NCBI GenBank assembly: GCA_017307165.1
Contig: JAFKGK010000002.1
Coordinates: 248,001 to 312,000, forward strand
From: Candidatus Melainabacteria bacterium
Lineage (GTDB): Bacteria; Cyanobacteriota; Vampirovibrionia; Obscuribacterales; Obscuribacteraceae
Length of the DNA stretch: 64,000 bases
Direction of reading: 5' to 3'
The position numbers and the translations under genes are program-made. The notes beneath the pieces are model-generated. The model was not told the origin of the DNA. It searched no databases and saw nothing but the letters and a program-made list of their open reading frames with translations. This document shows positions 35,341 to 47,528 of the stretch, in pieces (position 1 is the stretch's first letter; every line of letters starts with the position of its first letter).

Positions 35341-36558
35341 ATGTCGCAATCCAACGTCAAGACCCAGATCGGAGACCTGCTTGCAGGAGCAGGTCTAGTG
35401 ACCGCCGAAAACATATCGGCTGCTCTTTCGATGTCCAGAGGGCGTATGCCTCTCGGACGAGTGCTGATAGACAATGGTCTCTTATCCGATCTAGAGCTCA
35501 ACGGCGCTCTGCAAGCGCAAAATTTGATCCGCGAAAAGTTTATCTCCACCGAGCGTGCGCTTGAGATACTGGCGGCCATCAGGACTAGTGGCGAGAGCTT
35601 TTTAGTCAATCTCTACGCTGGTGGCTGCGATATAGAGCACATCAATTTTAGCCGAGGCCTTGGCAAGCTCTTTCAGGACGCCGGGATTGTCGATGCTGAC
35701 CAATTGCATACAGCAATGGAGACAAGCGTCCTATCGGGTCTGCCTATTGTGAGAGTCCTGGTATTGCAAAGACTCGTCACGGAGATGGTGGCATATGCGG
35801 GGCTGACTGCTCAATTATTGCTGCGCGAAAAAAAAATAGGTTATGACCAAGCTGTGGGATCTCTCAAACTTTCGCACATGCATGGCGAGCAGATCGAAGA
35901 AATCCTCGAATTTGGCGGTTTTAAGAGATATCGTCCCGAAGGCTCGGTAAGATTGGGCGAGTTGCTGGTGCTCTCCGATCTGATCCAGGAGATAGATCTG
36001 CTCTCCTGTGTCGAAAAATCCATGGGCGAGGCTAAACCGCTGGGGCAGATACTCGTCGATGATGGCATCATGGACGAGCTATTATTAGCATCAGCCCTGC
36101 GGGCGCAATCTTATATACAGACGGGACAACTGGAGCCTTTAAGAGCAGCTGGCATGCTCAGGCAATGTGCGCGCTCAGGCCAGCCACTGGAGTTTTCGGT
36201 GGCGGATATGGCTGCGATCAAGCCTGTCATGATGCGCCCCCATGCCAATGGGATCGATCCTCACAAATTTGGACTTGTAGATCTTTTAGAGTTGCTCGGC
36301 CTTGCCTTTAGCGCCGAAGTCGACCAGATGAGACTCATCGAACTCGAAGAAGGTCAGGCAGGTCCAGAGATCTTGCAGGAATATATCGCCAAGTTAGACT
36401 ACCTGGATCGCGATCTCTTGACGGCCATCCAGCAAGGTCTAGACTATGTGAGAGATGGCATTGTGACACCTGAACAGTTGACCTTTGTTATGCACGTGTG
36501 GCTCTGGCGACGCGGTCCGCTGGCGGACACCATGTCGATGCTAGGTTATAAGCTATAG
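35341..36558 (+). CDS. Protein of tandem MshEN/GspE-N-like repeats, no ATPase
   Basis: 405 residues built from repeats of about 98. Three units each hold two 24-residue motifs of the MshEN type (R/P-L-G-x-x-L-x-x-x-G-L/I-x-x-x-x-L-x-x-A-L-x-x-Q): residues 9-32 with 37-60, 106-129 with 135-158, and 204-227 with 233-256. The spacer is four residues in the first pair and exactly five in the others, as in MshEN. A more diverged fourth copy covers about 309-366. About 45 residues of helix link the units. MshEN domains of type II secretion and pilus ATPases bind cyclic di-GMP; here the Arg opening the second motif of each pair is Pro and only unit three keeps the opening Arg of the first motif. No Walker box follows. 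It may be a nucleotide sensor or a scaffold (inference). The gene overlaps the next convergent one by six bases. Confidence 0.8.
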   Translation: MSQSNVKTQIGDLLAGAGLVTAENISAALSMSRGRMPLGRVLIDNGLLSDLELNGALQAQNLIREKFISTERALEILAAIRTSGESFLVNLYAGGCDIEHINFSRGLGKLFQDAGIVDADQLHTAMETSVLSGLPIVRVLVLQRLVTEMVAYAGLTAQLLLREKKIGYDQAVGSLKLSHMHGEQIEEILEFGGFKRYRPEGSVRLGELLVLSDLIQEIDLLSCVEKSMGEAKPLGQILVDDGIMDELLLASALRAQSYIQTGQLEPLRAAGMLRQCARSGQPLEFSVADMAAIKPVMMRPHANGIDPHKFGLVDLLELLGLAFSAEVDQMRLIELEEGQAGPEILQEYIAKLDYLDRDLLTAIQQGLDYVRDGIVTPEQLTFVMHVWLWRRGPLADTMSMLGYKL

Positions 36559-37734
36559 ATCGAGCTTCTTGGTACCAGCGATCTGTTTTTTTGCTTCAGC
36601 ATCGGCAGGTTTGACCAGGTCTGCCACCATTGTCAAAAACTTTTCTCCGCCTGAAAAAGTCAAATGGACGGTATCGTAAAAATCGTCATCGACGTATTTG
36701 CCATTGCGTACAAGATCAATCAGCGGCACGTTTTTGCTACGAGTTGTCTCGTCTAGAGCGGCCAGATAGTCTTTAAAAAAGCCCGCGGGCATTAGTGCTG
36801 TGTTGTCTCTGGTCAAAGGCATAGCCACTACATAGAGCTTGATGTCCCTCTCTTTGCAAAGATCGATCAAGGCTGCCAGGCATTGCTTTTGCTTTTGAAA
36901 TTGTTCGAGATTGTAGTGCTTATAGCGTCTAGCATATTCTTCGACGCTCTTGGCCCAGATGTCCTTGCGGTCGCCGCCTAGCAAAAAGCCACCAGGAGCC
37001 TGCGAGTCACTGCTGGCTACGACAGACTCGCCTGCCTTACCGGCCGTATGCACTAAGCGTGCCACTACTTTTTGACTGGCTTTTTCTATAGCTTCATTTA
37101 CTTTGACCTGGTAACGACCGCGCTTGCGATAGAGAAAGACCGTGCGATTGAGTACAAAATCGGCCTTTTCGTTGAAAGAAGTAAAGAAAAGCGGAGCGAT
37201 ACGAGGATAATCTTCCAGAGTCACCAGTCCGTCAAAGACCGAGGTCAGTGCCAGGCCGCCGGTAGTATCGTCCATGAAATCACGGGGGGCAATCCCATAT
37301 ATAAGTACGTCGGGCTTGGTTGGTCCTTTGAGATATTTTTCGGTGATCAGATATGTGTCGGAGACAAATTGACCGGCTGTAGCCAAGCTGATGGCCGGGC
37401 GTGCGTCATTTTGCTTGTGCAGAAGAGTCTCAAGATGAATAGAACGATGATGCTGCAATGAATCGACATGACAATGTCCATTTTTGACATCGGCGCTCCA
37501 AAGTGGAGCGATGATCAATGAAGACCCGATCATGACTATTGGTTTTGCACTTGCCTCTGTCTGTTTGGCAAAGGCCTGGTCGAGCTGATCTTTGGCGCTA
37601 GCCAAAGATCTTTGGATCAAGTCCTGATTAGGCGGTGGGGCATCGGCCTTTCTCCCCATGGTGGTAGAGGCCGGTAGCGCAAAATTGATCGCCAAAAATA
37701 GTGATGCTGCGACGAGTGCGCTGCTGATTTTCAA
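36553..37734 (-). CDS. Secreted SGNH-hydrolase-like protein
   Basis: 393 residues, starting at TTG 37734 behind GAAGG. A signal peptide (MKISSALVAASLFLAINFALPA) is followed by an SGNH-type fold: nucleophile block IVMIGSSLI (about residue 70), LIYGIAPRDF, and the C-terminal Asp-His block YDTVHLTFSGGEKF. This layout resembles DUF1574 and the AlgX/DltD-like group of envelope polysaccharide or lipid acyl-modifying proteins. No membrane O-acyltransferase partner is adjacent. The exact substrate cannot be read. Confidence 0.75.
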   Translation of the reverse strand: MKISSALVAASLFLAINFALPASTTMGRKADAPPPNQDLIQRSLASAKDQLDQAFAKQTEASAKPIVMIGSSLIIAPLWSADVKNGHCHVDSLQHHRSIHLETLLHKQNDARPAISLATAGQFVSDTYLITEKYLKGPTKPDVLIYGIAPRDFMDDTTGGLALTSVFDGLVTLEDYPRIAPLFFTSFNEKADFVLNRTVFLYRKRGRYQVKVNEAIEKASQKVVARLVHTAGKAGESVVASSDSQAPGGFLLGGDRKDIWAKSVEEYARRYKHYNLEQFQKQKQCLAALIDLCKERDIKLYVVAMPLTRDNTALMPAGFFKDYLAALDETTRSKNVPLIDLVRNGKYVDDDFYDTVHLTFSGGEKFLTMVADLVKPADAEAKKQIAGTKKLDL

Positions 37735-37811
37735 AATCGACCTTCTCGACGGTTGTCCTTGTTATTTATACAAAAGATCGTCCGACTTGTCATGAGTAAT
37801 TGTCACTAGTT

Positions 37812-41333
<3,522 letters not shown>

Positions 41334-41440
41334 TGAACGACTCCTGCAAGGGCTAATAAAAACTTGATTTAAGCATAAGTTTCAGGACATTTCCCTGATT
41401 TCCATTTTTATGCCCGGTTTTTTCTCTATAAATCAAATGC

Positions 41441-41446
41441 TATGCT
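41441..41446 (+). promoter_or_regulatory. Candidate -10 box of the ATP synthase operon
   Basis: TATGCT ends nine bases before the AtpZ-like ATG (41456). No ribosome binding site is seen between them. A -35 match is weak. Confidence 0.35.
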
Positions 41447-41455
41447 GAAAACATT

Positions 41456-41743
41456 ATGAAGAATAAAATCGGCGAAAGCAGTGCATCTCTCGGAGCCCAG
41501 ATAATGGTCGCTTCCGAACTCGGCTCATCAATCATCGTCTGCTCGATCGCCGGATACTTTGCGGGCAGCTGGGCCGATCAGGTTTTGCATTCTTCGCCAT
41601 TGGGCACGGCATTTGGGATTTTTATCGGTTTCGGCCTGAGTATCGTCTATGTCGTCAGACGCTCCAACCAGATCTCCGAAGGCCGGGTTAGCAGGCTGGA
41701 TATCGCAGACGACACCCAAGACGGTCATTCGGACCAAGAGTAG
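41456..41743 (+). CDS. AtpZ/AtpI-like small membrane protein of the ATP synthase operon
   Basis: 95 residues with two membrane segments (SSIIVCSIAGYFAGSWADQV and FGIFIGFGLSIVYVV). The pattern and position fit the ATP synthase gene 1 (AtpZ/AtpI) group, assembly helpers for the c ring with a possible Mg2+/Ca2+ role. The C-terminal tail is acidic. It is first in the operon, 121 bases before atpB; that gap contains the palindrome GCTTTAAAGC (41752-41761). Confidence 0.75.
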   Translation: MKNKIGESSASLGAQIMVASELGSSIIVCSIAGYFAGSWADQVLHSSPLGTAFGIFIGFGLSIVYVVRRSNQISEGRVSRLDIADDTQDGHSDQE

Positions 41744-41864
41744 TTTAGAGCGCTTTAAAGCAGTCAGAGACGCAAATTAACGAGTCCAGGCGTCTGTTAT
41801 TATTGCCTATGCAATCGGCCAGGCCGCTTGACATAGTCGTATATACACGGGACGCACAAAGCCA

Positions 41865-42623
41865 ATGCTCGGTAAAAACCTACCCCTTTCAGAACTAGTC
41901 CACGATCCCAGCATCAATTCGATAGCTCTCGGTCCATTTGGTACAGTCGGCGACATCCATGCCGATACAGTGATCATGGCCTGGACGGCAATGGTCTTGA
42001 TTATCGTTGGGTGTGCTTCGGTATCCAGCAATCTGGTAGTCCAGGGCGCAGGCGGCCCCGGGCAGGCAATACTTGAGAGTCTTTACACTTTCGTGGCTGA
42101 TATTGCAAAGGGCGCGATTGGCGAACACAGATACAAGACCTATCTGCCCCTGCTCTGCGCTATGTTTACATTTATACTCGGCTCCAACCTTCTCGGTATC
42201 TTGCCCTTTCCAGTGCTCGAGCATCAGCATTGGTGGCCGCACATGCATGGCGAGCACTTTGAAGTAGCCGCTGCTACCACCGATTTTAATACCACTGCCG
42301 CTCTCGCCGGCATTGCCGTCCTGACTTATCTGGTCTCCGGCCTGATGGTACATGGCGGCGAATATGCCAAGCTCTTTTTTATCAAGCCAGTCGCTCCACT
42401 CGAATGGCTCGATTTGATCGTTAGACCTTCAACCCTGGCATTCCGACTCTTGCTGGTCATCACAGCTGACGAAATGCTCCGCTCTTCTTTCCTCAAGATC
42501 TGCCCAGTGTTTGTACCGACCGCAGTCATGGGATTCGAGATCTTTATCGCTATGGTTCAAGCCTTCGTCTTTACTCTTTTGACCTCCATCTATATCGGTG
42601 TCGCGGTTGCAGAGCACCATTAG
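41865..42623 (+). CDS. atpB: ATP synthase F0 subunit a
   Basis: 252 residues, five to six membrane helices. The essential proton-path Arg is in the helix RPSTLAFRLLLVITADEML; many relatives have a GN pair (RLFGNILADE) where this protein has LV. FEIFIAMVQAFVFTLLTSIYI is the last helix with the typical Q. It forms the half-channels beside the c ring. A strong hairpin with a T run stands directly after the gene, so part of the transcription may stop before atpE. Confidence 0.93.
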   Translation: MLGKNLPLSELVHDPSINSIALGPFGTVGDIHADTVIMAWTAMVLIIVGCASVSSNLVVQGAGGPGQAILESLYTFVADIAKGAIGEHRYKTYLPLLCAMFTFILGSNLLGILPFPVLEHQHWWPHMHGEHFEVAAATTDFNTTAALAGIAVLTYLVSGLMVHGGEYAKLFFIKPVAPLEWLDLIVRPSTLAFRLLLVITADEMLRSSFLKICPVFVPTAVMGFEIFIAMVQAFVFTLLTSIYIGVAVAEHH

Positions 42624-42640
42624 TCAGATCAGATAAGCAT

Positions 42641-42679
42641 AAAAAAAAGAGGGGGATGCATAAGCTCCCTCTCTTTTTG
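42641..42679 (+). terminator. Hairpin terminator inside the ATP synthase operon
   Basis: Arms AAAAAGAGGGGGA and TCCCTCTCTTTTT, separated by TGCATAAGC and ending in a T run. It lies 17 bases after the atpB stop. Together with the promoter at 42898 it splits atpZ-atpB from atpE onward. Confidence 0.7.
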
Positions 42680-42897
42680 TCTTGAAATATATTTGCGAGC
42701 TATAAGGTAACCAAATGTTCCCGATTCTAAGACTAATAGTTTATGAAATTGTTCACTTTTATATGAGCACAAATGCCGCTTTGGCAACTCAATTACTTGC
42801 GGGCTTCTTTCATAAGGCACATCTGGCCTGGATCTCAGCTCTGGGTTAAGTGGCTCTCAGGCCTCACAGGAGGCTCAATCGGGCCATGCCAGCCTGT

Positions 42898-42903
42898 TAT
42901 AAT
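42898..42903 (+). promoter_or_regulatory. Candidate -10 box for atpE and downstream atp genes
   Basis: A consensus TATAAT in a 372-base non-coding stretch (42624-42995), followed by TTGCAG. The leader to the atpE GTG would be about 85 bases and includes AAGGAG (42983-42988). No clear -35. The rest of the gap holds the terminator and nothing else recognised. Confidence 0.5.
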
Positions 42904-42995
42904 TGCAGGGCCGTTTGCAGAAGGCATCTAGATCGCTTGTCTGCTCGGCAGATGGCGAATTAATTTCGATCGTATTCAAGTCAAGGAGATTTGCA

Positions 42996-43295
42996 GTGGA
43001 TCACCAACTTATTGCCCAAGCCGGAGCCGTGGCTGGTGGCATCGACGGTACAGTAGTACTCAAGTCGGCAGCCCTATTTGGAGCCGCTCTCGGTGCTGTA
43101 GGCGTCGGCATTCCTGGTATCGGTATCGGTATCGCAGCCTCGAAGGCCCTCGAAGGCATGGCTCGTCAGCCTGAAATGCAAGGCAAGCTTCTCATCAACG
43201 GCATCATCTTTGCCGCTCTTATGGAAGCTCTCGGTCTTTTCGCATTCCTTATCGCTCTCTTGCTTTTCCAATACGGCAGCAAACTCCCCGGCTAA
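42996..43295 (+). CDS. atpE: ATP synthase F0 subunit c
   Basis: 99 residues from GTG 42996, which has AAGGAG seven bases upstream. Two membrane helices form the c-ring hairpin, with the polar loop RQPE at 57-60. The ion-binding carboxylate is E77 in FAALMEALG. Helix 1 has GVGIPGIGIGIAAS with no Gln at the sodium-ligand position and helix 2 has EA after the Glu, both of which favour protons over Na+. About 15-20 extra residues precede helix 1 compared with the usual 80-residue protein. High copy number in the ring fits the separate promoter. Confidence 0.95.
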   Translation: MDHQLIAQAGAVAGGIDGTVVLKSAALFGAALGAVGVGIPGIGIGIAASKALEGMARQPEMQGKLLINGIIFAALMEALGLFAFLIALLLFQYGSKLPG

Positions 43296-43353
43296 ACCCG
43301 GTTGTTTGGACTGTACTCAGCAATAGACAAAAACGAGAACAAAGAGTAATAAC

Positions 43354-43836
43354 ATGCTCGAATTAAACGGCACCCTGATAGTACTTTTAGTCAGTTTCCT
43401 GCTTTTCATGTGGGCACTCAATCTCGTCTTCGTTAAGCCCGTGGCGGCCGTTCTGGCTGCCCGGGCTTCAAACATCGAAGGCGATCTCAATGCTGCCAGA
43501 GATATGCGTAAGCAAGCAGAAGAGAAAACCGACTCCTATCAAAAAGGTCTTGGTTCGGTGCGCGAACAAGCGCAAGCGATTATCAATACTGCGATTGGAG
43601 AGGCTCAAGAGAAGCGCAATAAAGAAATGGAAAAGGTGATGGAGGAGGGGCGCCAGAAACTGGAAGCTGCTCGCCGGACCCTGTCTGAAGAAAAAACGAA
43701 ACTGATGGATGGTCTGGTCGAAGAAGAAGTCAAGCTCGTCAATATGATGCTCGAAAAGCTCCTTGGTCCTGGTCACGCAAGCAGTCTCTCGCAAGATCAA
43801 GGTCTAGTGAGAAAGACTCTCGAGGAGGCTCTCTAA
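43354..43836 (+). CDS. atpF': ATP synthase F0 subunit b'
   Basis: 160 residues: one N-terminal membrane helix (LIVLLVSFLLFMWALNLVFV) followed by KPV and a long charged coiled coil. It is one of two b-type stator subunits here. A heterodimeric b/b' stalk is typical of cyanobacteria, chloroplasts and some other photosynthetic bacteria. The stop overlaps the next start by one base (TAATG). Confidence 0.9.
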   Translation: MLELNGTLIVLLVSFLLFMWALNLVFVKPVAAVLAARASNIEGDLNAARDMRKQAEEKTDSYQKGLGSVREQAQAIINTAIGEAQEKRNKEMEKVMEEGRQKLEAARRTLSEEKTKLMDGLVEEEVKLVNMMLEKLLGPGHASSLSQDQGLVRKTLEEAL

Positions 43837-44408
43837 TGTATTTGTTGACAGAATTTTTTCTGGCAGAAGTAGAGGCCAATGGCGTTAATGCCATGTTTGA
43901 AAACAATGTGATCAACTGGCTGGTCCTGATCGGTTTTGTTATCTGGATCATGTCCAAAAACCTGCCTCCCATGCTCAAAGCAAGAGAAGACAACATCAAT
44001 CTTGCAATCTCTCAGGCTAAAGAAGCCAGGGAAATGGCTCATAATCTCTTGCAAAAACAAGAGTCGAGCGTGGCAAATGCTCAAGCCGAAGAAGAAGCGA
44101 TCCTCTCCGAAGCCAGATCACTGGCCGAGCAGATGAAGGTTCAGATTGCCGAGCAAACACAAAAAGACATCGCTGAGATGAACCACAAGTTTGCTCAAGC
44201 CGTACAGGGCGAGCGTCAGCTTTTGGTCAACGAATTGCGGCAGGCGACTATTAAGGCCGCTGTGCAGCTGACCGAAGCCCAACTCCAGAGCCAGACCAAC
44301 CATGAAGTGAAAGGGCAATTGCTCAATCAATTTATGGAGCAATTGGAGACACTCAATCCCAAAGGTTCGGCAGTCGCGACCCAGTCTTTCCAATCGGCAT
44401 CCAAATAA
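43836..44408 (+). CDS. atpF: ATP synthase F0 subunit b
   Basis: 190 residues. About 25 residues precede the membrane helix (NNVINWLVLIGFVIWIM); then KNLPPMLKAREDNI leads into a coiled coil rich in A, E, Q and K to the C-terminus. The N-terminal overhang and length match the cyanobacterial b subunit rather than b'. It pairs with b' as the outer stalk that holds delta and alpha. Confidence 0.92.
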   Translation: MYLLTEFFLAEVEANGVNAMFENNVINWLVLIGFVIWIMSKNLPPMLKAREDNINLAISQAKEAREMAHNLLQKQESSVANAQAEEEAILSEARSLAEQMKVQIAEQTQKDIAEMNHKFAQAVQGERQLLVNELRQATIKAAVQLTEAQLQSQTNHEVKGQLLNQFMEQLETLNPKGSAVATQSFQSASK

Positions 44409-44425
44409 GTGGAAACAGATAGAAA

Positions 44426-44977
44426 ATGAATACAGAACTGCAAGGAGTATCCAGTCGTTACGCTGAAGCCGTGATCGAACTGGCCGAGCAACAAGGCCCA
44501 GAAGCTGCCGATTTGGTCCTGGCCGAATTGCATGCTATCAATCAAGTGATGGGATCTGATCGTGACACCACTGTCATCATCAATCACCCATCAATTCCAC
44601 CAGAACAAAAAAAGGCCTTTCTCAACAGTCTTTTTGGTGGCAAATTGAGCGATGTCAGCGATAGGCTGATCAATTTATTGGCAGACAAGCGTCGTCTGGA
44701 CATTTTGCCTTTCATCGAGAGCAATTATCAACTTCTGCTCAACGAGAGAAAGAATGTCGTCAGTGCCGATCTGGTCTGCTCCGAGCAATTGGCCGATGAT
44801 TCGATCGCCAATATCAAGGCTCAACTGACTGAGCATCTCGGCAAAAAGCTCGATCTTAATGTCTCGGTCGACCCGAGCTTGATTGGTGGAGTCGTTCTCA
44901 AGCTGGGCGATCAAGTGATCGACGGTAGTCTGAGAGGTCGACTGAACCAAATCGAAAAGACTCTTCTCGCAGTATAA
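44426..44977 (+). CDS. atpH: ATP synthase F1 subunit delta
   Basis: 183 residues. The helical N-terminal domain ([16 protein letters not shown]) binds alpha; the C-terminal part with [25 protein letters not shown] is the family signature that meets the b stalk. It is 17 bases after atpF and 25 before atpA. Confidence 0.93.
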   Translation: MNTELQGVSSRYAEAVIELAEQQGPEAADLVLAELHAINQVMGSDRDTTVIINHPSIPPEQKKAFLNSLFGGKLSDVSDRLINLLADKRRLDILPFIESNYQLLLNERKNVVSADLVCSEQLADDSIANIKAQLTEHLGKKLDLNVSVDPSLIGGVVLKLGDQVIDGSLRGRLNQIEKTLLAV

Positions 44978-45002
44978 ATCTCATAAAAAAGAGGACAAAC
45001 CC

Positions 45003-46526
<1,524 letters not shown>

Positions 46527-46543
46527 TTTTTGAGAAAACCCTA

Positions 46544-47428
46544 ATGCCTAACCTAAAAGCAATTCGTTCGCGAATTCGGTCAGTTCAATCGACTCAAAAG
46601 ATAACCCGCGCTATGAGACTCGTAGCCGCAGCCAAGGTGCGCCGGGCGCAAATGCGTGTGCAAGCAGCCCGTCCCTTTACCAAAGCCGTGGTAAAGATCT
46701 TGCGCGAGGTTGTCGCTGAGGTCAGTCCTTCAGATCTGCAAGATCTGGTCCTTTTGCAAAGACGCGAAGTAAAGAAAGTCGCTCTCATAGTGCTTTCTAG
46801 CGACCGCGGTCTTTGTGGCGGCTATAACGGTACGGTCTTGAGAGAGGCTCTGTCTCGCATCCAGACTCTCAAGGCCGAAGGCAAAGAAGTAGGCCTCATC
46901 ACTATCGGTCTTAAGGCAGCTACTTTCTTTAAAGGTGTGCAGATCAAAAAGTATCACTCGTATACTCTATTGCCTGCGATCCCTACGGTAGAAGAGGCAA
47001 AATTGATCTCTGAGTTTGCTTGCGAACTCTACACAAACAGAGAAGTAGACGCCATAGAAATCATCGGTACAGACTTTGTCTCGATGCTGCGTTCTGAAGT
47101 GGTAAATACCAAGTATCTGCCTGTGCATATGCCCAGTGCCGAAACTCCAGAGCGTGGCCTGCACCCTATTCGTTTATTTGAGCCATCGGTTATCGATGTT
47201 TTAGAAAAAGAGCTTTTGCCAAAATACGTCCAAAACGTCATTTATCAAGCTCTATTAGAGGCCGCCGCTTCTGAGTTGGCTGCTCGTATGAACGCGATGT
47301 CCAATGCTTCGACCAATGCTCGCGAATTGATCAACAGCTTGACCTTGATCTATAACAAGGCGCGGCAAGCAGCAATCACTCAAGAATTGCTCGAAATCGT
47401 CGGTGGAGCAGAAGCCCTTAAAGGCTGA
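46544..47428 (+). CDS. atpG: ATP synthase F1 subunit gamma
   Basis: 294 residues. The N-terminal helix IRSRIRSVQSTQKITRAMRLVAA and the C-terminal NARELINSLTLIYNKARQAAITQELLEIVGGAEAL are the two halves of the rotating shaft. The region between TDFVSMLRSEVVNTKYLP and FEPSVIDVLEKELLPKY is short, so the longer redox-related insertion of photosynthetic cyanobacteria seems absent. (This gene is named atpC in cyanobacterial usage.) No beta or epsilon gene follows; a strong terminator does. Confidence 0.95.
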   Translation: MPNLKAIRSRIRSVQSTQKITRAMRLVAAAKVRRAQMRVQAARPFTKAVVKILREVVAEVSPSDLQDLVLLQRREVKKVALIVLSSDRGLCGGYNGTVLREALSRIQTLKAEGKEVGLITIGLKAATFFKGVQIKKYHSYTLLPAIPTVEEAKLISEFACELYTNREVDAIEIIGTDFVSMLRSEVVNTKYLPVHMPSAETPERGLHPIRLFEPSVIDVLEKELLPKYVQNVIYQALLEAAASELAARMNAMSNASTNARELINSLTLIYNKARQAAITQELLEIVGGAEALKG

Positions 47429-47471
47429 TCGCTATATCCGATAAAAACAGGTCTAATCTACAAACCTGCCT

Positions 47472-47505
47472 AAATCCCGCCTGCTTATAAAGCATGGCGG
47501 GATTT
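47472..47505 (+). terminator. Terminator after the ATP synthase operon
   Basis: A long stem, AAATCCCGCC with GGCGGGATTT, continued by TGCT/AGCA around loop TATAA, then ATTGTATATAATT. It ends the operon about 44 bases after the gamma stop. Confidence 0.85.
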
Positions 47506-47511
47506 ATTGTA

Positions 47512-47517
47512 TATAAT
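47512..47517 (+). promoter_or_regulatory. -10 box for the SpoIID gene
   Basis: TATAAT directly after the terminator, followed by TTGC as at the atpE box. The distance of 11 bases to ATG 47529 leaves a leader of only about 5 bases and no ribosome binding site. Confidence 0.45.
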
Positions 47518-47528
47518 TGCAAAGTGCT

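Noticed and set aside
41828..41846. TTGACA followed by TATACA before atpB
   Set aside because: The spacing is only 8 bases, far too short for a sigma-70 promoter.
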